In this document: positions 16,956-25,089 of the stretch, piece after piece
Numbering within the stretch: position 1 is the stretch's first letter
Layout of the letters: the number at the start of each line of letters is the position of its first letter
Assembly (NCBI GenBank): GCA_036337945.1
Contig: JAYZDF010000117.1
Span: 1 to 42,634 of the forward strand
Source of the DNA: JAYZDF01 sp036337945
GTDB taxonomy: Bacteria > Myxococcota > Kuafuiibacteriia > Kuafuiibacteriales > Kuafuiibacteriaceae
Length of the DNA stretch: 42,634 nt
Direction: 5' to 3'
Translations under genes and position numbers: made by a program
Notes under the pieces: model-generated
The model's database searches: none
What the model saw: only the letters and a program-made list of their open reading frames with translations
What the model was told of the DNA's origin: nothing

Positions 16956-17739
16956 CGAACGCCTCCACGATGAGTAATAGGCTCGACTCTGACATGACTG
17001 GCCACGACATCGCACTGACGCCGGTGGCAATCATTCCGAGTAGAGCTGCTCCACCAAGAGCTTCACCCATGATCATCGCATTGGGAACTGCTCGCGCGAT
17101 AGCGCCGATTCCTGCGTGACTTAGCATTGATAGCGCAAACACTGGTCCGGCGCCGACAAGGGCGACGGCGAACATATCGTAGCTACCGTTGATTGTGACA
17201 TCTGCAATTATCATCGCTCGTTCCAGCAAGTCTGAAGTGCCTGAAGGCGTGATGGTCGAAGGCGGGATTGCAAAGGTACGAAAGAGATAATGATGTGCGT
17301 TGAGTTCAAGCGCGATGGGCGCCCAGGCCATCATAGCAATCCGAGCGACTGCATTAGCTTGAATCCCGCTTGTTGGGTCGAAGTTCGCTCGAAGACCGAA
17401 GCCCATTTGCATACCAGCCATCTGACCACATAGTACGATGGCACTAAGTGCAAACCATAGTGAGAACGCAAGTGCAGCGCCGTAGATTATCTCGCTGATC
17501 ACTGCGGTAATGAATAAGCCGTTCGAACCCGTAAAGAGAGTATGCTGCGGTGTCGCGGCAGTAATGACTATTCCGACTGCGATGGACAAAACCAAACGTA
17601 CTCGTTTAGGGATCACTCGTCCCGGGAAAGGTGCTACAGCAAACACAATACCGATGCGTATCGCGAGCAAAACATACGTCTCCAAGTAAGGGGTCGCCTT
17701 ACTGACAAGGAGCGCAACTATGTTTTCCATTCCCATCAT
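16948..17739 (-). CDS. fliR: Flagellar export gate protein FliR
   Basis: The 263-residue product has about six hydrophobic helices and typical FliR features: RIGIVFAVAPFPGRVIPKRVRL near the N-terminus, the GQMAGMQMGFGLRANFDPTSG region in the middle and PVFALSMLSHAGIGAIARAVP near the C-terminal third. FliR completes the FliP5-Q4-R1 export gate. It begins 9 bp after the fliQ stop and its last codons contain the start of flhB. ATG at 17739 or the adjacent ATG at 17736 could be used. Confidence 0.94.
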   Translation of the reverse strand: MMGMENIVALLVSKATPYLETYVLLAIRIGIVFAVAPFPGRVIPKRVRLVLSIAVGIVITAATPQHTLFTGSNGLFITAVISEIIYGAALAFSLWFALSAIVLCGQMAGMQMGFGLRANFDPTSGIQANAVARIAMMAWAPIALELNAHHYLFRTFAIPPSTITPSGTSDLLERAMIIADVTINGSYDMFAVALVGAGPVFALSMLSHAGIGAIARAVPNAMIMGEALGGAALLGMIATGVSAMSWPVMSESSLLLIVEAFGV

Positions 17740-17748
17740 ATAAACAGC

Positions 17749-18030
17749 CTATAGGCCTCCCGTGGTCAGTACTTGAGAGGCGCGCTCAAATGACAACCGA
17801 ATGAACTCGACGAGGTTTCCCGTAATGTACGGAGCGAATATTGCGAACACTGAGCCAACACCAATCGCTTTTGGGGCAAAGGATAGCGTGGGCTCGTTGA
17901 TTTGTGTGGTGGCTTGAAAGATTGAAACGGTAAAACCAATGATCAGAGCCGTGACAATCAATGGTCCAGCGCTCGCAACAGCAAGCGCCATAGCTTCTCG
18001 TACAATTTGGACGGTGGTTTCGGGGGTCAT
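17749..18030 (-). CDS. fliQ: Flagellar export gate protein FliQ
   Basis: The 93-residue product has two membrane helices and the FliQ pattern: TPETTVQIVREAMALAVASAGP, then GFTVSIFQATTQINEPTLSF with the conserved QATTQI..tlsF motif, and PKAIGV. It overlaps the fliP stop by 4 bp (ATGA). It is part of the FliPQR export gate in the centre of the MS ring. Confidence 0.96.
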   Translation of the reverse strand: MTPETTVQIVREAMALAVASAGPLIVTALIIGFTVSIFQATTQINEPTLSFAPKAIGVGSVFAIFAPYITGNLVEFIRLSFERASQVLTTGGL

Positions 18031-18695
18031 ACAAGTCCTCCAAAGCTACGCGTGAGCGTGCTAACTACGAGTGTCCATCCGTCGGCAATGACGAACAGTA
18101 ATACTTTGATAGGTAAAGCTACTGCAGTCGGCGGTAGCATTACCATATTCATCGCGTTGAGAATGGCTGCAGTTACAACATCCACGATAAGAAATGGCAG
18201 TAAGATGAGAAAGCCCATTTGAAATGCTGTCTTTAGCTCACTCGTGATATACGCAGGAAACAGAACATGCGGTGCAACCTCTTGAATCGTTTCCGGTGCA
18301 GGTCGACGAGAGAGCTCATAAAAGAGAGCAGCATCTTCTTCTCTTGTTTGCTGAATCATGAACTTTTTGAGTGGTTGATACGCTTCCTCTATAGCCTCGT
18401 ACGTGTCGAGTTGATTATTCGCATAGGGTTGGATGGCGCGCGTGTTAATCTCCTCTGCCACAGGAGCCATAATGAAACCGGTCATAAACAAAGCGAGACC
18501 AATTAGCACTGGGGTAGGGGGAATTTGTTGAAGCCCTGTTGCATTTCGAACAAAACCAAAGACAATGATGATTCTTGTGAAGCAGGTCCCAGAAAGCAAC
18601 AGTGCAGGCAGAAAGGTAAGGGCTGTCAATAACGCCAGAACCTTCATTGCGCCAACAGGTTCAACCATGCCAGCTATGTCTCCTGCAAAAAACAT
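18027..18695 (-). CDS. fliP: Flagellar export gate protein FliP, without signal peptide
   Basis: The 222-residue product contains LTALTFLPALLLSGTCFTRIIIVFGFVRN, QQIPPTPVLIGLALFMTGFIMAPV and, at the C-terminus, LPFLIVDVVTAAILNAMNMVMLPPT; all are FliP signatures. An in-frame stop lies shortly upstream of the ATG, so the protein starts only about 15 residues before the first conserved helix. It lacks the cleavable signal peptide of the enterobacterial protein, as happens in several lineages. It lies 25 bp after fliO and overlaps fliQ by 4 bp. Confidence 0.96.
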   Translation of the reverse strand: MFFAGDIAGMVEPVGAMKVLALLTALTFLPALLLSGTCFTRIIIVFGFVRNATGLQQIPPTPVLIGLALFMTGFIMAPVAEEINTRAIQPYANNQLDTYEAIEEAYQPLKKFMIQQTREEDAALFYELSRRPAPETIQEVAPHVLFPAYITSELKTAFQMGFLILLPFLIVDVVTAAILNAMNMVMLPPTAVALPIKVLLFVIADGWTLVVSTLTRSFGGLV

Positions 18696-18720
18696 CTTAC
18701 TTAGTCCGTCTTCCTAATCC

Positions 18721-19581
18721 CTAAAGAGACGCAAGTTTGCGTCGAATTGCATCAGCTCGTTCTGCGCGTGAATCAGCGGGAATATTTGAGGCGCTTGCTT
18801 CTTCTTCCGCAATTTCAGCGAGCCTTTCGTTGAGAGATTTTCGTTTTGGAGCTGCGTCGTTTTCCATCCCTTTGAAGGCGGCCTGAGCTAAAGCAAGCTT
18901 CGCTGGTGATGGTTTTTTACTTTTCTTCGGCTCTTTCGTTTCAATGTTGAGTGGTGCTTCATCAAGCATGTCGTCGAACGAAGGTGTTCGTTTCGGCGAC
19001 ATTTTCTTCAGACTACTGGCAAAACGGCCGAGAATATTCGGAGATTTACTGGTGCGTAAGACATTATTATTTGCCGGTTCCAATTGAAGCGCTTCCAGAC
19101 GTTCTTTCGCCTGGTCTGTATCTAGTTGCGCCAGTAGAACAGGTTCTCGTCCACCTGTAGCGACTAGGAGGTATTCACCCAGAGCTTCAACCAAAATGAG
19201 GTTTTGCTTAGCCGCTAACGGTTCAATCGCAATCCTTCGAATCGCGCGGCCACCTGATTGTTGTCTTCGATTAGCGAGAGTGAAGAACCCAAACGCAACA
19301 AAGAGCCCAATAGCGAAGGGGATAGCGCTTGCTCCGATTTCTTTGGAAGAAGGGGCGGCTTTTTCGTTCAGCTTCGTTTCATCAGTAGCTTGGCCTTTTT
19401 TGCTAAGAGCCTTGCTCGCTAAGGCTTTCGAGCCAGCATTTTCAGAGGCTTCTTCCTCCGGAACCAATCTCCTCAGCATCTCCTTGAGTGCTTCGTCGTC
19501 CGGTGTCTTTGTGGTGCTTGGTTCTGCCAATCCAACATTAGCTGAAACGATGAGACCAAGAATAACGATAAGCTTTTTCAT
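18721..19581 (-). CDS. fliO: FliO-like flagellar biosynthesis protein, extended
   Basis: The 286-residue product has an N-terminal signal-like helix (KLIVILGLIVSANVGLAEP), a charged linker, one membrane helix (SAIPFAIGLFVAFGFFTLANRR, about 86-107) and the small FliO domain (RRIAIEPLAAKQNLILVEALGEYLLVATG). FliO is a helper for assembling the FliP ring. Most FliO proteins are 100-150 residues; here a further 120-residue charged, Lys-rich tail follows. Position between fliN and fliP is canonical. It overlaps fliN by one base (TAATG). Confidence 0.87.
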   Translation of the reverse strand: MKKLIVILGLIVSANVGLAEPSTTKTPDDEALKEMLRRLVPEEEASENAGSKALASKALSKKGQATDETKLNEKAAPSSKEIGASAIPFAIGLFVAFGFFTLANRRQQSGGRAIRRIAIEPLAAKQNLILVEALGEYLLVATGGREPVLLAQLDTDQAKERLEALQLEPANNNVLRTSKSPNILGRFASSLKKMSPKRTPSFDDMLDEAPLNIETKEPKKSKKPSPAKLALAQAAFKGMENDAAPKRKSLNERLAEIAEEEASASNIPADSRAERADAIRRKLASL

Positions 19582-19934
19582 TATTCCTCCGTAAGTTGCT
19601 CGATTCGTTGCTCGGGGCTGATGACGTCGGTGAGTCGAACACCAAATTTATCGTTTACGACGACGGCTTCCCCTCGAGCGATCAGTCGACCATGAACCAT
19701 TACACTGAGTGGCTCACCAGCGAGTTTGTTTAGCTCGACAACGGACCCTTGAGCGAGTTTGAGAAGATCCTCAATCTGCATTTTATTCCGCCCTAGCTCG
19801 ACAGACACAACAAGGGGAATGTCGAGAATTCGACGGACATCGACCTCACCAGTAAAACCAATGGGTGCAGGTGCGGGTTCAGGAAGATTTTCTTCGTTCT
19901 CGGGTTCGATTGACTCTTCGATTTGGTCTGACAT
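19581..19934 (-). CDS. fliN: Flagellar motor switch protein FliN
   Basis: The 117-residue product carries an acidic, Pro-rich N-terminal tail and then the SpoA domain: VRRILDIPLVVSVELGRNKMQIEDLLKLAQGSVVELNKLAGEPLSVMVHGRLIARGEAVVV is the standard FliN core (residues about 33-95). FliN forms the base of the C-ring. The ATG at 19934 is preceded by a GGAA-type ribosome site. It lies 24 bp after fliM and is joined to fliO by TAATG. Confidence 0.96.
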   Translation of the reverse strand: MSDQIEESIEPENEENLPEPAPAPIGFTGEVDVRRILDIPLVVSVELGRNKMQIEDLLKLAQGSVVELNKLAGEPLSVMVHGRLIARGEAVVVNDKFGVRLTDVISPEQRIEQLTEE

Positions 19935-19958
19935 AGCTATTGATTCCTTCGGTCCTTA

Positions 19959-20969
19959 TTAATTGATTCGAAACATTTTCTTGCGCCATCGCGGTCCTGC
20001 AACGGGGCTAGTGAGTCTTAGAGCGGTGTTTCCGCCGGAGACTTCTGGATGACCTTTCGCGACTTGTACGCCGTCCGTTTGGAGAGAAATAGGTCCAGAA
20101 GCATTGGTAGAGAGCTTGACAACGTCACCAGGCTCTAAATTTAGAATGTCGCTGAGCTGCATCCGCGTTGTGCCCAGAATGCCGACTAGTTCAAGTTGGG
20201 TTTCTAATACTTTCTCATGAATGCAGCGTTCCCATTCTTTCTTCTCTGAATCGTCGTCATCGCTGGCCATAATACTGCTCAGTCGATTCTTGTAAGGTTG
20301 GAGAGAGGAGTAGGGAATCAACACCGAAATGGTTCCACTCATTAGTGATTCAATCTCGAGGTCATAGACAATTTCGACCATGACATCGCCGGGTGCCGCA
20401 ATCGTGACGAATCGCGGGTTCGATTCTGTTCTTACAAACTCGCCTCGTAGTCTTAGTATTGGCGACCACGCGCCTTCCATGTCGGCAAGAATCGCGTCGA
20501 CAAGTCTACGTGCGAGCCGAACTTCAACCGCGGTGAGATCTCCGGAGACACGTTTGCTCTCATTCATCCCAGAGCCACCGAATAGTATGTCTAGAATGCT
20601 ATATAAAAACCCCGTATCAAAAGCGACGGCGGCAAATCCATTTAGCGGGGCGAGTTGAACAACGGAAATACAGGTTGGCGCAGGCATGTTGGATTGCACT
20701 TCACCAAAGCGAATAAGAGAAGATGAGCGATAGGATACGTCGACGACTCGACGCGCGATTGTCGAAAGGCTTCCTCGGTGAAGGCGAGCCTGGCGATCAT
20801 TAATGATCTCGAGCGCCGGCATACGCCCGCGGACAACTCTGTGATTTGAAGTCAAATCATAGGCTTTGATTGACGGATCACGTTCTGCCTCTTCTTCATT
20901 GAGGCCGCCCATCTTAATGGCGTCAAGAAGTGCGTTGACTTCGTCTTGCCCGAGAATTGGATCACTCAT
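19959..20969 (-). CDS. fliM: Flagellar motor switch protein FliM
   Basis: The chosen start is ATG at 20969, which overlaps the fliL stop (ATGA) and gives MSDPILGQDEVNALLDAI, the CheY-P-binding FliM N-terminus. A GTG at 20981 would add four residues. The middle domain begins at RVVRGRMPALEIINDRQARL; the C-terminal SpoA domain covers about 255-325 (LGTTRMQLSDILNLEPGDVVKL). The 336-residue product is of normal size. FliM links FliG to FliN in the C-ring and senses chemotaxis signals, implying a chemotaxis system elsewhere. Confidence 0.96.
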   Translation of the reverse strand: MSDPILGQDEVNALLDAIKMGGLNEEEAERDPSIKAYDLTSNHRVVRGRMPALEIINDRQARLHRGSLSTIARRVVDVSYRSSSLIRFGEVQSNMPAPTCISVVQLAPLNGFAAVAFDTGFLYSILDILFGGSGMNESKRVSGDLTAVEVRLARRLVDAILADMEGAWSPILRLRGEFVRTESNPRFVTIAAPGDVMVEIVYDLEIESLMSGTISVLIPYSSLQPYKNRLSSIMASDDDDSEKKEWERCIHEKVLETQLELVGILGTTRMQLSDILNLEPGDVVKLSTNASGPISLQTDGVQVAKGHPEVSGGNTALRLTSPVAGPRWRKKMFRIN

Positions 20970-21568
20970 GGCTGGTCCCACTGCACAATGAATTGTGTGA
21001 AAAAGACGCGTTCGACCGGAGCAGACGGAAGCACATCGTTAATACTTTTCTTGATCGCGTACTTCATGTCGGATTTACCGATCGGACCGACAGTCTGTTG
21101 AGCAGAAAGCCCGCTGAGATACGCCAAAATAGTGTCCCGAACGGTTGCATTATATTGCTCGACTTCTTTTTCGGCTTCTTTGTCGACAATTTGAAGAGTG
21201 ATATCCACCTTGAGGTAGCGTGGGGCATCTGCATCAGCCAAATTGATCACGAAAGCCTTGAGCGGTACGTTTACGGATTCTCCTTCACGTCTCTTGCGGC
21301 GTTTCTTCTTTTCGGGAGCCGGGGCTGCTGCGGGAGTCTCTGCGACTTGGTTGGGCTGATTCGGTGCTGGCGGTGCGACCGGCGCTGGGCTCTTACTTAG
21401 CAAGAGGGTGATCACAACTCCGACGAGCGCGGTGACAAGCAGCACCGTGAACGCGAGAAACCCTATAATGACGAGTTTTTTCTTATTCAGACCAGTCGCG
21501 GGAGCTTCAGGCGCTGTTTCTTCGCTTTCTGTTCCCTCATTAGTCATTTCATTTGCGACTTCTGCCAT
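20966..21568 (-). CDS. fliL: Flagellar basal-body protein FliL
   Basis: The 200-residue product has an acidic cytosolic tail, one membrane helix (KLVIIGFLAFTVLLVTALVGVVITLLL), a Pro/Ala linker with a basic patch (EKKKRRKRREG) and the periplasmic FliL domain (about 100-200, ending RVFFTQFIVQ). FliL surrounds the stator and supports torque. The ATG at 21568 has AGAAGGA upstream; an ATG at 21547 (residue 8) is a possible alternative because a predicted sigma-54 start lies only about 5 bases before 21568. It begins the second major transcription unit of the locus after a 257-bp intergenic space. Confidence 0.93.
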   Translation of the reverse strand: MAEVANEMTNEGTESEETAPEAPATGLNKKKLVIIGFLAFTVLLVTALVGVVITLLLSKSPAPVAPPAPNQPNQVAETPAAAPAPEKKKRRKRREGESVNVPLKAFVINLADADAPRYLKVDITLQIVDKEAEKEVEQYNATVRDTILAYLSGLSAQQTVGPIGKSDMKYAIKKSINDVLPSAPVERVFFTQFIVQWDQP

Positions 21569-21583
21569 GGTCTTCCTTCTCTA

Positions 21584-21600
21584 TGCGAAGACCGTGCCTA
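21584..21600 (-). promoter_or_regulatory. Sigma-54 (-24/-12) promoter upstream of fliL
   Basis: Reading the minus strand, TAGGCACGGTCTTCGCA matches the RpoN consensus YTGGCACGRNNNTTGCW at 12 of 14 defined positions, with the invariant GG and GC exactly spaced. Transcription would start near 21573. Two NtrC-type activators in the same locus support RpoN control. The short predicted leader is a caveat. Confidence 0.65.
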
Positions 21601-21641
21601 AACGCTATCCATCGGTTTTTACTGTTTTTTTGAAAAAAACC

Positions 21642-21655
21642 GTCAGAAATATGAC
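21642..21655. promoter_or_regulatory. FleQ-box-like palindrome upstream of fliL
   Basis: GTCAGAAATATGAC is GTCA-N6-TGAC with an A/T-rich centre, about 43 bp upstream of the -24 element. It matches the core of the FleQ-binding consensus GTCaNTAAAtTGAC known from Pseudomonas. The same core occurs upstream of the TPR gene and of the FleQ-like regulator gene. Confidence 0.55.
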
Positions 21656-21658
21656 GTC

Positions 21659-21685
21659 GTCAAAATATCATGCATCCTATTTGAC
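21659..21685. promoter_or_regulatory. Longer inverted repeat with GTCAAA/TTTGAC arms upstream of fliL
   Basis: GTCAAAATA (21659-21667) and TATTTGAC (21678-21685) form near-perfect inverted arms with the same GTCA/TGAC ends as the adjacent palindrome but a longer centre. It could be two additional half-sites for the same activator. Observation is direct; role is inferred. Confidence 0.35.
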
Positions 21686-21722
21686 TGTTTTTTGGCGATC
21701 TGAAGTTTCGAAAGATTGAGGA

Positions 21723-21777
21723 GGAAGGTTTCAGTGAGGGGCCTGTCGGCCCTGACTCACTGATTGCGGCCCCTTCC
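21723..21777 (-). terminator. Strong composite hairpin between flgE and fliL
   Basis: Nested stems are visible: GGAAGG/CCTTCC outside (21723-21728, 21772-21777), CAGTGAG/CTCACTG (21732-21738, 21756-21762) and GGGCC/GGCCC (21739-21743, 21748-21752) around a 4-base loop. It lies about 50-100 bases beyond the flgE stop on the transcribed strand. There is no T tract after it, so it may be a Rho-dependent end, a processing site or a partial terminator instead of an intrinsic one. Confidence 0.5.
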
Positions 21778-21825
21778 GTGGTTCCGGCTTTCGTTCGCCT
21801 TCCGTGGCAAACTTAGTGGTTAATA

Positions 21826-23109
21826 CTAGCGTTTGAGGTTGATGACTTCGGTGAACATCTCGTCGGCAGTGGTAATCGACCGAGAAGAAGCAGAGAAAGC
21901 CCGCTGTTCTTTGATCATGTTGACGAACTCAGTAGCGACATCAACATTCGACTCTTCTAACGCGTTACCGTAGACATTGTTCTTTCCGTTTCCAGCAGTT
22001 CCGATAATGGGCTCTCCGGAGTCAGGCGTTTCTGTATAAAGGTTTCCGCCCAATCGATTAAGTCCTTCTCGGGAAGTGAATCGAGCAATAGACAGCTGAG
22101 CAATCTTTTTGTCTTCGCCGTTGTCGTAATAACCAACAAGGATACCCTCGTCGTTCAGCTCAATATGCTCAAGTTCACCTGCTCCATATCCGTTTTGCGT
22201 GTGCAGTTTTGTGAGGCTTTTACTGCCGTGCTGGGTCAGTCCATCGAGTCCTGTTCCGCCGCCGGTGACCGAAGAGCCGAAGTTCAAATTGATCGTTTGC
22301 CCGGGCGCTGCACCCACAAAGTTTGCCGAAATAGACGGTGTTGCTGGAGTCAGTGAATCCAGGGCGCCATTCGCATCGAAGGTCACGCTCCCGTTACCAA
22401 CGACAGTTGGGGTTCCTGGTGTGCCACCGGTCAGCTCGCCACCGTCTGCAACCACATTCCAATCCCAGCCCGTTGCGGTGCGAGTGAAATACAGCGTGAG
22501 GTCATGCTTCTGTCCGAGTGAATCATAGACTTCGATCGTCGACGCATGGTCTGTCGTCGTGCCGAGATTATTGACATCAAACGCCCCACCAACGGCCGTC
22601 TCTGAACTCAGGTTTGCGACAACGTTCATCGATGCAGTCGCACGAGGGGGAAGGGTTGATTGTGGAATCTGAAGATTCGTTCGTAAACTACTTCGTACTT
22701 CATTTGCATCAAACGGGTATGCCTGGAGTTTGAGCCCTGAGTCTGTCACTACGAAGCCGTCTCGGTCCAATTGAAATTGCCCGGCTCGGGTGTAGAATTC
22801 ACCCTGAGCACCGTTGAATTGACCTTCCACCATGAAAAAGCCATCACCAGCGAGAGCAAAGTCGAGAGGAGAGTCACCATGCGTAATCGCACCTTGATTG
22901 AACAACCGCTGCACGGAGCTAACTTCGACACCGCTACCGATACCAGCACCACCTAGGACACTGCGATCAAGCATATCTCTGAAGTTCACGCGAGCTCCTT
23001 TGAAGCCGACCGTGTTCATGTTTGAGATATTATCGCTGGTTACGTTCATCGCTTGGCGATGCGCCTTTAGACCCAAAAGGCCAATGTTAAACATTCTAGC
23101 TAAACTCAT
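21826..23109 (-). CDS. flgE: Flagellar hook protein FlgE
   Basis: ATG at 23109 is chosen: AGGAG lies 7-8 bases upstream and the product then begins MSLARMFNIGLLGLKAHRQ, the rod/hook N-terminus with NVTSDNISNMNTVGFKG. A longer frame to 23193 overlaps flgD and has no such support. The 427-residue protein has the D1/D2 hook domains (TIEVYDSLGQKHDLTLYF; SITTADEMFTEVINLKR at the end) and LEESNVDVATEFVNMIKEQRAF, the C-terminal signature. It forms the universal joint. It lies 10 bp after flgD and is followed by a large hairpin. Confidence 0.95.
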   Translation of the reverse strand: MSLARMFNIGLLGLKAHRQAMNVTSDNISNMNTVGFKGARVNFRDMLDRSVLGGAGIGSGVEVSSVQRLFNQGAITHGDSPLDFALAGDGFFMVEGQFNGAQGEFYTRAGQFQLDRDGFVVTDSGLKLQAYPFDANEVRSSLRTNLQIPQSTLPPRATASMNVVANLSSETAVGGAFDVNNLGTTTDHASTIEVYDSLGQKHDLTLYFTRTATGWDWNVVADGGELTGGTPGTPTVVGNGSVTFDANGALDSLTPATPSISANFVGAAPGQTINLNFGSSVTGGGTGLDGLTQHGSKSLTKLHTQNGYGAGELEHIELNDEGILVGYYDNGEDKKIAQLSIARFTSREGLNRLGGNLYTETPDSGEPIIGTAGNGKNNVYGNALEESNVDVATEFVNMIKEQRAFSASSRSITTADEMFTEVINLKR

Positions 23110-23119
23110 TGTTATCTCC

Positions 23120-23773
23120 TCATCCGATTTCCAGGACTTTTCCGAGACCGAATAATCGTCCCAGAATTCGCAATTCAGCAAATCCCTTGTCAAAAGTAAC
23201 CGAGTCGACCGGCGCGCGGACCAAACTCGTTACAGGGGTTGTGTTCTCGCCATCGACGAGCTCTACTTCAAACTTATAATTTCCAGGTTCAGAACCGGTC
23301 TCTGGATTCCCAGCCCAATCAAAGTGCACGATTCCGGCTTTTTGCGACCCAAGTTCAACCGTATCTACGATGTTTCCGGTTGAGTCCTTGATTGTCGCTC
23401 GAAGAATCCCACCCTCGCTTAGGTATGCACCCAGTTTCGCTGGATTGTCTTCTTCGAGAACAAAGTTATTTTCCGCTATCGTAGCAGTCCTACCAGCGAA
23501 GTCGACTGCGGTTGCGCTCACTACGCTCGCTTGAGCCAGAGCAAGCTCATCGAGTCCGTTCTTGATATTCTCAAGTTGCTCGAGAGAGCTGAACGTAGCT
23601 AATTGCTCAACGAATGCTTGCGAATCCTGCGGATTCATAGGGTCTTGATTGGCCAGCTGGGTTGTGAGCAATTGTAGGAATTGCTGCTGATCCGGCTTGG
23701 TTCGTCGAGAGTCAGGGACAAGTGCACTGTTCTGCGGCGTCGTAGCCGCTCTTAGTTGTGCGATATAGCTCAT
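23120..23773 (-). CDS. flgD: Hook-capping/scaffold protein FlgD
   Basis: The 217-residue product contains QQQFLQLLTTQLANQDPMNP followed by FVEQLATFSSLEQLENI (about 30-72), the definitive FlgD motif. The C-terminal part is the expected beta-sandwich (VHFDWAGNPETGSEPGNYKF). FlgD caps the growing hook. It overlaps the fliK stop by 4 bp (ATGA) and precedes flgE by 10 bp. Confidence 0.95.
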   Translation of the reverse strand: MSYIAQLRAATTPQNSALVPDSRRTKPDQQQFLQLLTTQLANQDPMNPQDSQAFVEQLATFSSLEQLENIKNGLDELALAQASVVSATAVDFAGRTATIAENNFVLEEDNPAKLGAYLSEGGILRATIKDSTGNIVDTVELGSQKAGIVHFDWAGNPETGSEPGNYKFEVELVDGENTTPVTSLVRAPVDSVTFDKGFAELRILGRLFGLGKVLEIG

Positions 23774-25089
23774 ACGAGTTCTCCTTGATTCGTTAATTCA
23801 GCTCTCGGAAAGGTCGTTTCACGAAGAGCGGTGTCATTGGAAGAGAGGTTGTCGTTAGCAATCTGCATCCCAGAGAAGAATGAAGTATCTACGAAACGCT
23901 CTCGATTGAGTCCCCAAAAATCGGTGAGCTTCTCTGTATCGAGTTGTACGCGTTGAGTCGTAATTCCTCGATTGTTCAAAAGGTCTTTGATCTGACGCAG
24001 TGAACCAGTGAGTGCGCCAGCTTGTGACAACACTTGAGGCATCAATGTGAGGTCAAGACCTCTGCCTGTGTTACGCATCTTGATGTCAAGCTGTCCGCCG
24101 AATTCACTCCCACGCAAGGTGAACGATTGCTGTGACGCAATCGCATTTGCTCGCGCCTGCATAGCTGCATAGGCTTTAGCTATTTTAGCGACCATTTTTG
24201 AGGCGACTGAGTCGCCTGATACGATGCCTTTACCGGTTTGCAGACCCAGCTCTGTGCTCTCAAAATCCATGAGGTGAGTGATGTCGCCAAGCTCTGGACC
24301 GTCTATTTCTAGCTCGTTTCGCTCTTTCGCGAGCGAAATCTCGAGCTGTTGGCGTTGTTCTATCTCTTCTTCAAACTCGAGAGCGGCAGCTTCCAAAGCC
24401 TCAGAGGCTGAGAATGAAAGTCCTTCTTCAACAGCTGCGTCGCTATTTTCCTCCGTTTCTGCCTCAGAGTTAATATTATCCGCTGCTTGAAGGTCTTCTT
24501 GGGCGGACTCTTCTGAAGCTTCTGCGTCGAACATTGCGTCCTCGAGAATCCTTGCTCCGTCATCATGAAGTGCATCAGCATACGTTGACGATTCTTCCGA
24601 CGTAGCGACTATGCTCTCGTCCGTCGAAGCGATTTCTTGGTCTTCACCCGCGAAACGATCGGTGTCCAGTCCCTCGAATTGCTGGTCAGCGGGCATTTCT
24701 TCCATTTGAGTTTCAGCATCTATCGCTTCGTGAAAATGGCCCTTAAGGAGTGCTTCCGAAGTGTTGTCTTTCTGGAGCGAGTCAATCCAGATGTCCTTTG
24801 CGATATTCTGAGCCGTTGAAGAGTATGCGAGCGCTGATTCCGCTTCTTCGGATTCTACTTTCTCGTCTACGTTCTTTTGTTCGTTTTGCTCACGATCGTT
24901 GGAAAGCGATTCAGCCGTCTCGTGACGACTTTCATCTTCAATGTCGGTCTTTAGGCCGGCCGCCTCAGCTTCTTTTGCCCATGCAGCTGCATCCGCGTCA
25001 GAAAAATAGTCTTGTTTATCGCTGACGGTTTCAGGAAGCTTCAAGGAAGCAAGCGTCGATAGAAACTCAAAAGTTTGCATTTGACTCAT
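23770..25089 (-). CDS. fliK: FliK-like hook-length control protein
   Basis: The 439-residue product is very acidic (Glu/Asp/Ser/Ala-rich) over residues about 15-260, a disordered ruler-like region. Residues about 315-395 form a FliK-type C-terminal domain: SFTLRGSEFGGQLDIKM, then RGLDLTLMPQVLSQAGALTGSLRQIKDLLNNRG. FliK measures the hook and flips FlhB specificity. Identification rests on this domain and on position just before flgD and flgE. It joins the upstream MotE-like gene by one shared base (TAATG). Sequence similarity of the long N-terminal part is not expected. Confidence 0.82.
   Translation of the reverse strand: MSQMQTFEFLSTLASLKLPETVSDKQDYFSDADAAAWAKEAEAAGLKTDIEDESRHETAESLSNDREQNEQKNVDEKVESEEAESALAYSSTAQNIAKDIWIDSLQKDNTSEALLKGHFHEAIDAETQMEEMPADQQFEGLDTDRFAGEDQEIASTDESIVATSEESSTYADALHDDGARILEDAMFDAEASEESAQEDLQAADNINSEAETEENSDAAVEEGLSFSASEALEAAALEFEEEIEQRQQLEISLAKERNELEIDGPELGDITHLMDFESTELGLQTGKGIVSGDSVASKMVAKIAKAYAAMQARANAIASQQSFTLRGSEFGGQLDIKMRNTGRGLDLTLMPQVLSQAGALTGSLRQIKDLLNNRGITTQRVQLDTEKLTDFWGLNRERFVDTSFFSGMQIANDNLSSNDTALRETTFPRAELTNQGELV

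Noticed and set aside
16956..17030. Longer flhB reading frame starting at 17030
   Set aside because: The extra 25 codons lie inside fliR and are unlike FlhB; GTG at 16955 has GGAGG at ideal spacing and a canonical FlhB N-terminus.
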